DNA of 64,000 nt from CAWUEX02 sp963921305 (GCA_963921305.4 CAWUEX030000002.1:1612001-1676000), one strand, 5' to 3'; shown: positions 1 through 9,118, counted from the stretch's first letter. Made by a program: numbers and translations. Notes: generated by a model not told the origin, from the letters alone.

Positions 1-675
1 GCCCTGCACCTCGGGAAGGGAAGACGGGTCGTAGGCGGCGACCGCGTTCTCCAAATCCTCGCCGTATAGACTGTTCACCGATTGGGCGGCGATCTTGAAC
101 GCCTCTTCGGTCTCATCCATGTCCAAGTAGGCCGCTGCCTTCATCAAGCGGGTAAGCTTACCGTCCTCTGCTGACTCCACGGCGCGGGTGCGAAACTCTT
201 CCGCGTCGCTCGGTTTGGCGCGCGCCTCACAAACTTTGGCCAGCAGGCAAAGGGCTTTGACGTAATCCGGTTTCCACTCAACGGCCTGACGTAAAACCGT
301 TTCCGCTTCCTGGTCGCGATCGAGATCGATCAACACATCCGCAAGAGTAACCGCGCCTGCGGGGTCAGATGAGTCCGCGACGTAGCGGCGGTAAGCATCC
401 GACGCATCGACAAGCTGCCCACTGTCGCGCAGGGCATGACCCAGCTGGAATCGGACCGCGGGCCGGCATCCCGGTATGCCCGTGGCCGTGCGCAGCAGGG
501 TGATTGCCGTTTTGTAGTCGCGCTTCTTGATGGCGCGCACACCAAGGTATTCCAGCGCCAGCGGTTCCTCTGGGTTGGCTTTGAGAAGCTTCTCGAAGAT
601 GGCGGCCGCACCGTCTTCGTCGCCCTTTTTATGTAGCGCCATCGCCGTCGCGATGACTTCCTTGATCGCAGCCAT
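1..675 (-). CDS. TPR-repeat protein, 3' end beyond window
   Basis: The minus-strand reading frame starts at the ATG at 675 and stays open to base 1, giving 225 codons without a stop. The translation begins MAAIKEVIATAMALHKKGDE and is helical with TPR signatures, for example AAAIFEKLLKANPEEPLALEYLG near residues 25-45 read in parts, then further repeats around residues 60-200 with Ala, Leu and Asp-Pro at TPR positions. There is no signal peptide, so a cytoplasmic scaffold is likely. Its ATG overlaps the TGA of the upstream glycosyltransferase gene by one base, so the two are probably translationally coupled. TPR proteins beside glycosyltransferases are common in surface polysaccharide loci, but the exact role is unknown. 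Confidence 0.75.
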   Translation of the reverse strand, partial: MAAIKEVIATAMALHKKGDEDGAAAIFEKLLKANPEEPLALEYLGVRAIKKRDYKTAITLLRTATGIPGCRPAVRFQLGHALRDSGQLVDASDAYRRYVADSSDPAGAVTLADVLIDLDRDQEAETVLRQAVEWKPDYVKALCLLAKVCEARAKPSDAEEFRTRAVESAEDGKLTRLMKAAAYLDMDETEEAFKIAAQSVNSLYGEDLENAVAAYDPSSLPEVQG

Positions 676-2432
676 CAAACCAATCTTTCTATCCGGTCGA
701 TCACACGCGTCAGTGCAGCGGCTTTCGCCGCGTCATCCGATAAGTCTAGTGCCATATCACGGGTAAACCAGTGGTAAAACTGGCGATACTTTTTCAACTG
801 AGAGGTTTCGTCCCATTCCTGAACCGCTGCAAACGCGGCGTCCAGGTCCTGCGGTGCCGTTTGCAAGGCCAACGTGTCGTATTCCGCCTGCCCGAACATG
901 ATCACCGGCTTGCCATGCAAGATTGCTTCATGGCCGACGCCGCTGTTCAGGGTCACGACGGCCTGACAGTTTTCGATCAGGTCGTGAATGCTGACATCGG
1001 CCCAATGGGTGAACGGCGTATTGGCAATGGCGCGAAATTCTTCAGCCGTGTCGGGCGCAGCGGGGTGCGCCTTGAACACAATGTGAATCTTACGCTCCGT
1101 TGCCCACCGGCTCAGCGCGGCGATGGCACCGCGCTCCGAGATGTCGCAAAAGAACCGCACCACTTCATCGTCGGGAATTTGACACGGGAAAAACAGATAT
1201 GGCGCGTCTGGCAATGTTCCGTTTCGAATCAGATCTTCGCGTGTGCGCCGGTTCGGTTGGCCGAATTTGCTGTCATTGGCGCCGGTAATTTGATCGAGAT
1301 ACCTCTCCAACACGCCGCTGTCGGCGGGGCTATCTTCGAACCCGTCATACGGATAGGCCGCCGCCCCGGCGCCCCACCCGTCTTCGTCGAGCGTGAACAG
1401 CCAGCGATGAGCGATCTGCATCAGATAAAGCGCGGGTGTTTTGACGTCACATTGAAAGCGCTGCCGGTGGGGCAGGATCACCACATCAGCGCCGGCCTCG
1501 TCTGCCAACTCCGCGGTGATCTCGGTGCCAGGCCGCTCGAGGCGCACTGCGCGATGGCCGCGTGCCTCAAGCGCTTGCTCAAGAGCGTCAAAGCACGCAC
1601 TCCAGGAGGCGCGCAAAGCGCCATGGGCTCCAGTCAGAAACGGTGATCCCTCCCTTCGTCGCTGCGCATCTGCCACCAGGTCAGGACTCTTGAAAGGCAA
1701 AGCGATGTCCGGTTTGAGTAGCAGGACCTTTAGCCCGTCACCCTCTGGCCACAGGCTGATGCTTGCTGCTTCCCCCGGGGCTGTGTCCGCCGCTTGTGAT
1801 GGCGTGATAGGGAAGCGGCCAACCGCCTCGCCCGACCCTGCTTGCAGAGCCGATGTGACGGTGCGTACCGCCTTAGGTGCATCGCCCTCTTTAACGTCTC
1901 CCATGCGCACGCGCTTGGCCAAGGGCTCCGCGATTTTGGCTAGCACCGCCAACGCGGTATCGCTGCCATCAAGGGTAAGACTGGGCCTTGTGTCGTCGTC
2001 CGCAATCGCGACCGCGGTTTGTTGCGCCGTGGCGGAGAGACCGCCCGGCAAATGGGGAGCATCGCTCAGGGTGCAATAGGCGTAGGCGCCACGGGCGAGA
2101 CCGGCGATCTGGAACAGACGAATTAGGCCCAAGGCCTCTGATGCGGCGTCTTGACCTGGCGCGTCTTCATAAGTTGCGGAAAGCTGAGTGTCTGTATGCG
2201 CCTCGGCCCAAAGGGTTATCCGTGCACGTTCCAACGCACTCGCGCCGGGAACGTGAACGTGGACCCGCGCCGCACCTGCGCGGGCTTTTGCCATCGCGAG
2301 GGCGGACAGCATCTTCGCGTCTGCGTCATCCGCGCGCACGCACACCATGAGGGTGACGTCACGGGGGGACGCGGCGGGAAGCTCGCCTTTGAGCGGCGGC
2401 AGTCCATTGAGAATGGCCGAGGCAGAAGTCAT
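675..2432 (-). CDS. KpsS/KpsC-like capsule polysaccharide glycosyltransferase-type protein
   Basis: This 585-residue protein has two parts. The N-terminal half is not recognised. The C-terminal half carries signatures of the capsule-synthesis family (KpsC/KpsS, beta-Kdo transferase type): YLFFPCQIPDD, IVFKAHPAAPD, a TLNSGVGHEA segment at about residues 494-503 and HGKPVIMFGQAEY at 506-518. In family members this region binds the nucleotide sugar. There is no signal peptide or membrane segment, so cytoplasmic assembly of a surface glycan is likely. The gene overlaps the downstream TPR gene by one base, and a methyltransferase gene is divergent upstream. The sugar donor cannot be told from the sequence. 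A full polysaccharide locus is not seen here; it may continue to the left. Confidence 0.65.
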   Translation of the reverse strand: MTSASAILNGLPPLKGELPAASPRDVTLMVCVRADDADAKMLSALAMAKARAGAARVHVHVPGASALERARITLWAEAHTDTQLSATYEDAPGQDAASEALGLIRLFQIAGLARGAYAYCTLSDAPHLPGGLSATAQQTAVAIADDDTRPSLTLDGSDTALAVLAKIAEPLAKRVRMGDVKEGDAPKAVRTVTSALQAGSGEAVGRFPITPSQAADTAPGEAASISLWPEGDGLKVLLLKPDIALPFKSPDLVADAQRRREGSPFLTGAHGALRASWSACFDALEQALEARGHRAVRLERPGTEITAELADEAGADVVILPHRQRFQCDVKTPALYLMQIAHRWLFTLDEDGWGAGAAAYPYDGFEDSPADSGVLERYLDQITGANDSKFGQPNRRTREDLIRNGTLPDAPYLFFPCQIPDDEVVRFFCDISERGAIAALSRWATERKIHIVFKAHPAAPDTAEEFRAIANTPFTHWADVSIHDLIENCQAVVTLNSGVGHEAILHGKPVIMFGQAEYDTLALQTAPQDLDAAFAAVQEWDETSQLKKYRQFYHWFTRDMALDLSDDAAKAAALTRVIDRIERLV

Positions 2433-2612
2433 GCCGTATCATGCCGTCCCATGATGAATCGGCAAGACGCCATGTTCCGTGCGCCTCGTTTTTTGCACAA
2501 ATCGGAGACCGTTGGAGACGACTTCAAGTTCGGTGTGTCTTTGGGGCGGTCTCTAGTGACCGCCTGCAAAATCAACACCCGGTCCAAGGGCTGAGCTGCC
2601 GTGGAACGCATC

Positions 2613-3194
2613 ATGGCGACCTCCATGGCCGACATCCGGCGCGATCACATGGCGCGTTACGTTGCCGCCAAGCATTGGCTGGTCAGCAATGGCGCGACCA
2701 GCCACGTGCTCGATGCCGGCTGCGGCGTCGGCTATGGCTCGGCATTGATGTCCGATGCCGTTGCGCAGATCACCTGTGTTGATGCGTCGTCCGAAGCCGC
2801 CGCACTGCACGCGCAGCATTTTGCCAAACCCAACGTCACCTACATCAACGCCAATCTGTTCGAGGCTACGTTGCCAGGACCGTTCGATGCGGTGGTGTCG
2901 TTCGAGTTCCTTGAGCACATTCATGAGGCGCGCGAGGCGGTGGAATTGTTCGGGTCGCTTGCGCCTGTACTGATTTGCTCGACACCTAACGAAGACGTGC
3001 GGCCCCACAAGATGGAGCCGGTGAATCCGTTCCATGTGCGGCATTACACACCAAGTGAGTTTGAGGATTTGCTGGCTGCGGGCGGTTACCAAGTCGCCAC
3101 GCGCTTTCATCAGCGCGGCGGGCAAGACCCCAAACTCCGCCCCGGCTGGGACGGCAAGTTCATGATCGCGGTGGCGGTGAAGCCGAAAGGTTAA
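2613..3194 (+). CDS. Class I SAM-dependent methyltransferase
   Basis: The protein has 193 residues from the ATG at 2613, preceded by GGAA; a GTG at 2601 is an alternative start four codons earlier. The Rossmann glycine motif VLDAGCGVGYGSA lies at about residues 32-44. It is followed by the acidic strand ITCVDASSEA and the motif-III stretch FDAVVSFEFLEHIHEA. The C-terminal segment VNPFHVRHYTPSEFEDLL is typical of Methyltransf_11/23 proteins acting on small molecules or sugars. Substrate is unknown. It is divergent from the glycosyltransferase gene and ends in a 4-bp convergent overlap with the ligase gene, so it probably belongs functionally with the glycan genes on its left. Confidence 0.75.
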   Translation: MATSMADIRRDHMARYVAAKHWLVSNGATSHVLDAGCGVGYGSALMSDAVAQITCVDASSEAAALHAQHFAKPNVTYINANLFEATLPGPFDAVVSFEFLEHIHEAREAVELFGSLAPVLICSTPNEDVRPHKMEPVNPFHVRHYTPSEFEDLLAAGGYQVATRFHQRGGQDPKLRPGWDGKFMIAVAVKPKG

Positions 3195-4591
3195 CCAGAC
3201 CCAAACCGTTCGTCGCTGAGGCGTTTGGCCTTCTGGCGGCGGTCGATCTCGGTGTACTGGGTCAATTCACCCGGCCTGTAGAATTCCACGGGCATTTCCA
3301 CACCGATGCGGGACTTGATCAGCGCCTTATAGGTTTGTTCCAGATCGGGCGAGGGGTCGGCGGTGATCTCCGCCATGACGATCATGTCGTCGCGGCCCGC
3401 GGCGTCGCGCACGGCCCGGCAGAAGTACTCGCCGGTGAATTCCGGGCGCTCCAGGAGAACGCCGCCAATACCGTGCGGGAACACGTTGATGCCGCGCAGC
3501 TTCACCATGTTGTCGGACCGCCCGAAGATGCCCTGCATGCGCTTGAACGGCAGCCCGGTGTCGTTGACGCCGGTATGAAACGCCGACACGTCATGGGTGT
3601 TGAAGCGGATCATCGGATACAGATCGTCCTTGAACAACACCGTGTCGATCACGTCGCCTTGTTCGCCATCGGCCAGCGGTTCGCCGGTGTCGACATCGGT
3701 GATCTCCACGTAATGGGCGTCTTCCCACACATGCATGCCGGTGTGATCAGGTCCTTCCGCGCATATAACTCCGGTGTCGCCGACGCCATACCAGTCGAAG
3801 GTCTCCGCACCGCCCCACAGCCGGGAGAGCTCGTCCCGGTCCTCGCGCCCGAAGTGGCCTGAGATCATACGCACCGGAATATCGGTGCCGATCTCAATGC
3901 CTTCTTCATCGGCGACGGCGGCGAGCTTACGCAGATAATCGACAAAGCCGACGATCACCGTCGTTTTGAAGCGCTTCATGATGTGGACCTGCTGCACCGA
4001 GCGTGTCTCCACGCCCGTGCCGGCGGAACAAAAGATGGCGTTGGTAAAATGCAGGACGGCCTCGCGCATGTAGTGTCCGGCGTTGACCATGCCGTGCCCG
4101 TAAATCGAGTGCACCACGTCCGAGCCCTTGAGGCCCTGGAACAGATAGGCGCGTGCGACCAGCAGGTTTTGCATCTCGCGGGTCTTGGGGCTGAACAGCA
4201 ACACCTGCGGCGTACCTGTGGTGCCCGAAGTGGTGTGCATAACTGCTGGCATATGGTCATCGTCGGCAAAGTCGGTGCCGGCAAAGTCGCCGAACGGCGG
4301 GTGCGCGCCGATGGACTCCATCAGGTCGGATTTTCCGAACGGCGGAATCTTGGTGATGTCCTCCAACGCCGCGACGTCGCCAGGTTCCAGACCCACCTTA
4401 CCCCAGTGGCGCTGATAGAACGGCACCTCCCAGGCCCGGGCGACGCACTTCAGGAAGCGCTGTTCTTGCAGGGCATGGAGTTCGTCACGGCTCATACCTT
4501 TGAATGCAGGCATGAAGTCCTCACCGATCGGGTGATCGGTGAGCATCTGATCGATGTTGAAGCCGGCGAAGTACGGCGGGCGTGTGACCAT
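3191..4591 (-). CDS. Phenylacetate-CoA ligase-like AMP-forming acyl-CoA ligase
   Basis: This 466-residue member of the adenylate-forming superfamily resembles PaaK. The phosphate-binding loop TTSGTTGTP is at residues 120-128. Later motifs are DWYGVGDTG (adenine binding), YPMIRFNTHD (ribose-binding Asp) and GRSDNMVKLRGINVFP (hinge), all in the normal order. The expected reaction is ATP-dependent activation of a carboxylic acid to its CoA thioester through an acyl-adenylate. The specificity pocket cannot be read by eye, so an aromatic acid is only one possibility. Only 16 bp separate it from the upstream acyl-CoA dehydrogenase gene, which suggests one pathway in which the ligase makes the substrate that the dehydrogenase oxidises. 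Confidence 0.85.
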   Translation of the reverse strand: MVTRPPYFAGFNIDQMLTDHPIGEDFMPAFKGMSRDELHALQEQRFLKCVARAWEVPFYQRHWGKVGLEPGDVAALEDITKIPPFGKSDLMESIGAHPPFGDFAGTDFADDDHMPAVMHTTSGTTGTPQVLLFSPKTREMQNLLVARAYLFQGLKGSDVVHSIYGHGMVNAGHYMREAVLHFTNAIFCSAGTGVETRSVQQVHIMKRFKTTVIVGFVDYLRKLAAVADEEGIEIGTDIPVRMISGHFGREDRDELSRLWGGAETFDWYGVGDTGVICAEGPDHTGMHVWEDAHYVEITDVDTGEPLADGEQGDVIDTVLFKDDLYPMIRFNTHDVSAFHTGVNDTGLPFKRMQGIFGRSDNMVKLRGINVFPHGIGGVLLERPEFTGEYFCRAVRDAAGRDDMIVMAEITADPSPDLEQTYKALIKSRIGVEMPVEFYRPGELTQYTEIDRRQKAKRLSDERFGSG

Positions 4592-4607
4592 GCCAACCCC
4601 GGTGTGC

Positions 4608-5789
4608 TTAGTACGACCGCGGCAGGCCGAGCACGTTTTGCCCGATATACGCCAGAATCAGATTGGTTGAGATCGGCGCCACCTGATACAGCCGCGTCTC
4701 GCGGAACTTGCGCTCGATGTCGTATTCCTCGGCAAAAGCGAAACCGCCGAAGGTTTGCACGCACATTTCCGCCGCCTCCCAGGACGCTTCCGAGGCCAGC
4801 ATTTTGCCGATGTTGGCTTCCTCAGCGCATTTCTCTCCGGCATCGAACTTGCTGGCGGCTTCGTACACCATCAAAGAGGCCGCGCGGTATGACGCGTAGG
4901 CGCGCGCGATGGGAAACTGGACGCCCTGGTTTTGGCCAATGGGGTTGCTGAACACCTTGCGTTCGTTGGCGTAGTCGGTGGCTTTCCTGATGAACCACTG
5001 CGCATCGCCCAGGCACTCTGAGGCAATCAACGTGCGCTCGGCGTTCATGCCGTCGAGGATATAGCGGAAGCCCTTGCCCTCTTCGCCGATCAGGTTTTCG
5101 GCGGGCACTTTCACGTTGTCGAGAAACACTTCCGTGGTTGCATGGTTCATCATGGTGCGGATCGGGCGGATGGTCATGCCGTCCTTCAAGGCATCACGCA
5201 TGTCGACCATGAACACCGACAGGCCTTCGCCTTTCTTCTCAACTTTGTCCTTGGGTGTGGTGCGCGCCAGCAGCACCATGAAGTCTGAGTGTTCGGCCCG
5301 GCTGGTCCAAATCTTTTGGCCGTTGACGACGTAATGATCGCCGTTTTTGACCGCTGTTGTTTGCAGCGAAAGTGTGTCTGTGCCGGAGGTGGGCTCCGTT
5401 ACGCCGAACGCCTGCAAGCGGATTTCACCGCTCGCCACTTTCGGCAACCAGTCGGCTTTTTGCTCAGGGCTGCCGTGTTTGAGGATAGTGCCCATGGTGT
5501 ACATCTGGGCGTGACAAGCGCCGGCGTTGCAGCCGTTAAGGTGGATTTCTTCCAGGATGGCGCAGGCGGCTTTCAGACCCAAGCCCGAGCCGCCGTACTC
5601 CTCGGGGATCAGTGCCGCCAGGAACCCGGCCTCGGTCATTGCGGTGACGAAGGCTGTTGGGTACTCCCGCTTTTCATCCAGTTCGCGCCAATACTCACCG
5701 GGAAAATCCTGGCATAGGGCGCGGACCGAGTCGCGGATGGCTTCGATTTCCTCGTCCGATATCGCTGAGTCGGTATGGTCGTCCCGCAT
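4608..5789 (-). CDS. Acyl-CoA dehydrogenase
   Basis: The 393-residue start at 5789 follows GGAG with 7-nt spacing; an in-frame ATG at 5870 has no comparable site. Typical signatures are VTEPTSGTDT (FAD and substrate loop), NGQKIWTS and QTFGGFAFAEEYDIERKFRE near the C-terminus. At the position where medium-chain enzymes have the catalytic Glu (YEGT), this protein reads LYQVAPIST. It does have MNAERTLIA, where isovaleryl- and long-chain enzymes place their base. By family knowledge it should oxidise an acyl-CoA to the 2-enoyl-CoA and pass electrons to ETF. It probably forms an operon with the ligase gene downstream. Confidence 0.9.
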   Translation of the reverse strand: MRDDHTDSAISDEEIEAIRDSVRALCQDFPGEYWRELDEKREYPTAFVTAMTEAGFLAALIPEEYGGSGLGLKAACAILEEIHLNGCNAGACHAQMYTMGTILKHGSPEQKADWLPKVASGEIRLQAFGVTEPTSGTDTLSLQTTAVKNGDHYVVNGQKIWTSRAEHSDFMVLLARTTPKDKVEKKGEGLSVFMVDMRDALKDGMTIRPIRTMMNHATTEVFLDNVKVPAENLIGEEGKGFRYILDGMNAERTLIASECLGDAQWFIRKATDYANERKVFSNPIGQNQGVQFPIARAYASYRAASLMVYEAASKFDAGEKCAEEANIGKMLASEASWEAAEMCVQTFGGFAFAEEYDIERKFRETRLYQVAPISTNLILAYIGQNVLGLPRSY

Positions 5790-5984
5790 GGGAGAACTCC
5801 TTTGGTCGTCATAGCCGCAGGGTGTGCGGTGAGTTTGCGCGCACTCTAGTCGAGGAATCCACCAGCGCAACGGCCTTCGATAGGCTGCGCGCCCGGCGGT
5901 CGTCGTTGTCCGAGGATCGGACGTTGAGGCCCAGCGCTGGCCGACTCGGGCGCGACCCTTCAGCTACCAACGCTGACGTGGCAG

Positions 5985-6842
5985 CTAGCGCGCAGCCTGC
6001 CGGCGTTTCATCTCGTCATAGAACCAGCTCGGCGCACGTTCGAATGACCCGTCCAGTTTGTAGACATCGACGCGCTCAATGATGATTTCCCGGAACATCC
6101 CGGCCCGTGTGAAGGGGTCGTCGTACACGTAGCGGCTGATGCCGTCCCAGTCCGCATAGTTGCTGATGGAAATGCCGCCGGCCCGGCCATCCTCCGACAC
6201 CAGCGCGGCGGACATGATGGTGCGTCCGTAGGCCTTCAAGTGCTCATTATGAGCGGGATCATGTTCAGCCCGGATGCGCTCGACGGTTTCCGCATCGGCA
6301 TACACCCGTTTGACCAAGTACATGGCCGGTTGCGCTCCGCCGCCGGTGGGTTTGACGGGCCGGTCGTAGCCGGAGGCTTTTTGGCGACGCTCAAGTTCCG
6401 GGGCAAACCAGGCCGGCGCGCGGTTAAAGGTGCCGTCAATCTTGTACAAGTCTATCGGCTCGATTGTGATGCTTTTGTAGATGCCGCCCTGCGTGAACGG
6501 ATCGTCGTAGACGTACTGACTGATCTCTTTCTCTGTGCCGATATTGCTGATGGAGACGCTGCCAATCCGCGTGCCGTCGTCGGCGAGCAGCGCGGATGAC
6601 ACCACGGTCTGGCCAAATTTCAATAGGTGTGCCTGATGGCCAGATCCATTGGCCGCGCGAATGGCCGGGATGTCTTTGCTGAAATCGTAGAGACGTTTCA
6701 CCATGTACATGCGCACACGGTCTTGCTCACCGGTAAAGGTGATGCCGGAGACAGTGGCCTCGTCGTCTGCCGCGGCCGGTGGAACAGGAATGAGAATCGC
6801 CACTGCCAGCCACGCAGTGGTAATCCAGGCGAAGCACCGCAT
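5985..6842 (-). CDS. Secreted protein with tandem YCII-like domains
   Basis: The 285-residue protein starts at 6842 with a Sec signal peptide of about 25 residues ending in PPAAA; an ATG at 6860 is also possible. Two copies of a YCII-related ferredoxin-like domain follow. Copy one contains MYMVKRLYDF, GHQAHLLKFGQTVVSSALL and YDDPFTQGGIYKSI. Copy two contains MYLVKRVYAD, HNEHLKAYGRTIMSAALV and YDDPFTRAGMFREI. The His before the glycine-rich strand and the DPF motif are the recognisable YCII features. Periplasmic tandem YCII proteins are not well characterised, so no reaction is assigned. It lies 30 bp after maoC in the catabolic block, and 195 bp of non-coding DNA separate it from the acyl-CoA dehydrogenase gene. 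Confidence 0.65.
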   Translation of the reverse strand: MRCFAWITTAWLAVAILIPVPPAAADDEATVSGITFTGEQDRVRMYMVKRLYDFSKDIPAIRAANGSGHQAHLLKFGQTVVSSALLADDGTRIGSVSISNIGTEKEISQYVYDDPFTQGGIYKSITIEPIDLYKIDGTFNRAPAWFAPELERRQKASGYDRPVKPTGGGAQPAMYLVKRVYADAETVERIRAEHDPAHNEHLKAYGRTIMSAALVSEDGRAGGISISNYADWDGISRYVYDDPFTRAGMFREIIIERVDVYKLDGSFERAPSWFYDEMKRRQAAR

Positions 6843-6872
6843 TGCCGATTTCCTCCACATGAGGCGCCGTTC

Positions 6873-7391
6873 TTAATACCCCGCTTTTTCCTCAACGTCG
6901 TTGTCGCGCCCCATCACCAAAATGGTGCGCTCGTATGAGCAGATCACCTCACCGGTTTGCTTAAAGCCCGTGGTTTTGACAGTAACGATGCCTTGGCCGG
7001 GCCGGGACTTGCTGGCCCGTTTCGACAAAACTTCAGACTCAGCGGTGATGGTGTCGCCCGCATATACCGGGTTGGGCAGCTTGATGTCGGTCCAGCCCAG
7101 GTTGGCGACTGCCTTTTGGCTGATGTCCGACACACTCATCCCAGTGATGATCGCTAGCGTCAGGGTCGAGACGATAAGCGGCTGGCCGAATTCGGTGTGC
7201 TTGGCGTACTCGGCGTCAAAGTGTACCGGATGGGAATTCATGGTCAGCGTCGTGAACCAGATGTTGTCGGTCAGCGTTACCGTGCGTCCGGGGCGATGCT
7301 CGTAAATGTCGCCGACTTCGAAATCCTCGAAGTATCGCCCTCCGCGTTCGCGGTAGCGGTTTTCTCCAACCTTGGCGGCTTCAACGACCAT
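6873..7391 (-). CDS. MaoC-like hot-dog hydratase/dehydratase
   Basis: This 172-residue single hot-dog protein has the hydratase-2 pattern: FEDFEVGDIYEHRPGRTVT, then TDNIWFTTLTMNSHPVHFD, in which the TD...N.HPVH.D residues form the usual Asp/His catalytic site, then KHTEFGQPLIVSTLTL. The expected activity is reversible hydration of a 2-enoyl-CoA or dehydration of a hydroxyacyl-CoA, which would follow the dehydrogenase step encoded downstream. The length fits one-domain MaoC proteins such as those near mesaconyl-CoA or (R)-enoyl-CoA hydratases. A gap of 27 bp to the deacetylase gene upstream suggests cotranscription. Substrate is not known. Confidence 0.85.
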   Translation of the reverse strand: MVVEAAKVGENRYRERGGRYFEDFEVGDIYEHRPGRTVTLTDNIWFTTLTMNSHPVHFDAEYAKHTEFGQPLIVSTLTLAIITGMSVSDISQKAVANLGWTDIKLPNPVYAGDTITAESEVLSKRASKSRPGQGIVTVKTTGFKQTGEVICSYERTILVMGRDNDVEEKAGY

Positions 7392-7418
7392 GTTTCTCTC
7401 CTGTGAAAAGTCTTTGCT

Positions 7419-8282
7419 TTAAACGGGCGCGGGAACTTGCGCCGCGTAGGCGTCGGCAATCTGTTTGCGAGTGGCGAACCACACATCCGGTTTTGCTGCC
7501 GCGTGTGCCAAAAAGTTCCTAAACGCCTTGATGCGGCCTGGTCGGCCGACAATGCGCAGGTGCGTACCAAGCGACATCAGCTTGTTCGGGCTGTCAGCGC
7601 ATTCTTCGTACAACCAGTCGAACGTATCGATCAAATACCGCTCCCACTGGTCAGGCGTATACGACGGATCCATCCAAAACTTCATGTCGTTGGTATCCAG
7701 CGCGTAAGGCGAGATCAGGATGGGCTTACCGTCGACCACATCCCACCGCGGTGTGTCGTCGGAGTAATCGTCCATGTGATAGCTGTAGCCTTCCTCAATG
7801 AGCAGGCGGCGGGTGTTTTCCGTCAGCACGTAGCGCGACAGCCAACCGTCGGGCCGCTTACCACAGGTTTTCTCAATCGACTCAGCCGCTTTGCGGATGA
7901 AGTCGCGCTCCATGTCTTCCTTCATCCAATGCTGATGGGCCCAGCGGTAACCGTGTGCACAAACCTCGTGACCCTCGGCAACGATCTGTTTTGCCAGGTC
8001 AGGCGCGCGTTCCAACGCCAAAGCGGCAGCAGTGAACGTCGCGTTGACGTCGTAGTCCTTCAGCAGTTTCATCACCCGCGGCGCACCGGCGCGAATGCCG
8101 TACTGGTAATTCGACTCGTTGCCGAGGTTGCGGCCCTTTTTCATCACCACTTGCAGTTCGTCGACGGGCTCGGGCGCGCGATCGCCGTCAGCGATGCTTT
8201 CCTCGGCGCCTTCTTCTACGTTGACGACAACCGAAACCACCAGACGTTTTCCGTCCGGCCATGAAAACATAGTTTCAGACAT
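7419..8282 (-). CDS. PuuE-like polysaccharide deacetylase-family hydrolase
   Basis: The ATG at 8282 lies 2 bp after the stop of the SDR gene and has GAGGAG upstream, giving 287 residues; the longer frame to 8354 lies inside the SDR gene. The NodB fold is seen in VVVNVEEGAEES (catalytic-site strand), ATFTAAALALERAP, EGHEVCAHGYRWAHQHW (metal-binding His motif) and GWLSRY. The long NVEEG start and the absence of a signal peptide match the cytoplasmic allantoinase PuuE subgroup, which hydrolyses cyclic amides rather than glycans. No purine genes are nearby, so another amide substrate is possible. It sits inside the acyl-CoA block. Confidence 0.75.
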   Translation of the reverse strand: MSETMFSWPDGKRLVVSVVVNVEEGAEESIADGDRAPEPVDELQVVMKKGRNLGNESNYQYGIRAGAPRVMKLLKDYDVNATFTAAALALERAPDLAKQIVAEGHEVCAHGYRWAHQHWMKEDMERDFIRKAAESIEKTCGKRPDGWLSRYVLTENTRRLLIEEGYSYHMDDYSDDTPRWDVVDGKPILISPYALDTNDMKFWMDPSYTPDQWERYLIDTFDWLYEECADSPNKLMSLGTHLRIVGRPGRIKAFRNFLAHAAAKPDVWFATRKQIADAYAAQVPAPV

Positions 8283-8284
8283 GT

Positions 8285-9118
8285 TTAGTGATACTCCTCG
8301 CCGCCGGAGACGTTGAGCGCCTCGGCGGTAATGTAATCCGCTTGATCGGAACACAGGAAGGCGCAGGCCTTAGCGATGTCGTCGACTAAGCCAACCCGGC
8401 CCATGGGGATGCGCCCGCGCATGTCGGCCAAATACTCTTCTTCTGTTTTGCCCTGGGCTTTCGACATGAAGTCGTTTTGCCAGGCGCCCAGTCCGGTGGT
8501 GACATGGTTGGGGCAAATCGCATTCACGGTGATGTTGTGCGGCGCCAGTTCAATCCCGGCGACGCGGGTGAGTCCGACCAGGCCATGTTTGGAGGACGTA
8601 TACGCAGCCGTATTACCGAAACCAGATTTTGCCGCCTGGCTGGCGATGTTGATGATACGCCCGCCCTCGCCTTGTTTGATCATGTGCTTTGCGGCGTGTT
8701 TGATGCCGAAGAAACATCCGCGCAAGTTAACACAGAGCACGGCATCCCATTGCTCTTGCGTCATCTCGATGAGGGGGCCGAACAGGTAACCGATACCGGC
8801 ATTGTTAACCAAGATGTCGAGGCGGCCATAGGTCTCAACCACGAAGTTGATCAGAGCCTCGACTTCGCTCTCGACCAGCATGTCGGCGGCGTAGCCGACA
8901 GCGTCTCCACCATCCGCTTTGATGCCTGCGACAACTTGGTCGATTTCATCCGAGGTCCCGACACCGTGCTTGGGTGCGATATCGCCTTTGGTTTGGCCGA
9001 TATCATGGACCACGATTTTGCAGCCTTCTTGGGCCAGCCGTTTTGCCATGGCTTCGCCCAAACCGGCCGGGCGTCCCGCACCGGTGATCAGGGCCACCTT
9101 GCCATCCAGATCGTACAT
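8285..9118 (-). CDS. Short-chain dehydrogenase/reductase
   Basis: The 277-residue start at 9118 follows GAGGAGG with 8-nt spacing; the frame extends to 9205 without a better site. Classical SDR motifs are present: a nucleotide-binding loop LITGAGRPAGLGEA slightly longer than the usual TGxxxGxG, DILVNNAGIGYLF, a serine in INIASQAAKS, and the catalytic YTSSKHGLVGL. The C-terminal YITAEALNVSGGEEYH is typical for FabG-like enzymes. Likely reaction: NAD(P)-dependent oxidation or reduction of a hydroxy or keto group, perhaps the hydroxyacyl-CoA step after the MaoC hydratase. The gene is tightly packed between the membrane protein gene upstream and the deacetylase gene downstream. Confidence 0.88.
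   Translation of the reverse strand: MYDLDGKVALITGAGRPAGLGEAMAKRLAQEGCKIVVHDIGQTKGDIAPKHGVGTSDEIDQVVAGIKADGGDAVGYAADMLVESEVEALINFVVETYGRLDILVNNAGIGYLFGPLIEMTQEQWDAVLCVNLRGCFFGIKHAAKHMIKQGEGGRIINIASQAAKSGFGNTAAYTSSKHGLVGLTRVAGIELAPHNITVNAICPNHVTTGLGAWQNDFMSKAQGKTEEEYLADMRGRIPMGRVGLVDDIAKACAFLCSDQADYITAEALNVSGGEEYH

Noticed and set aside
330..611. 93-codon minus-strand frame inside the TPR gene
   Set aside because: It is out of frame with the TPR coding frame that runs from 675 to the window edge, and its composition (Arg, Ser and Pro rich) is that of a shadow.
771..1646. 291-codon plus-strand frame opposite the glycosyltransferase gene
   Set aside because: No family pattern; the minus-strand frame has clear KpsS-like motifs. 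Long antisense frames are expected in high-GC DNA.
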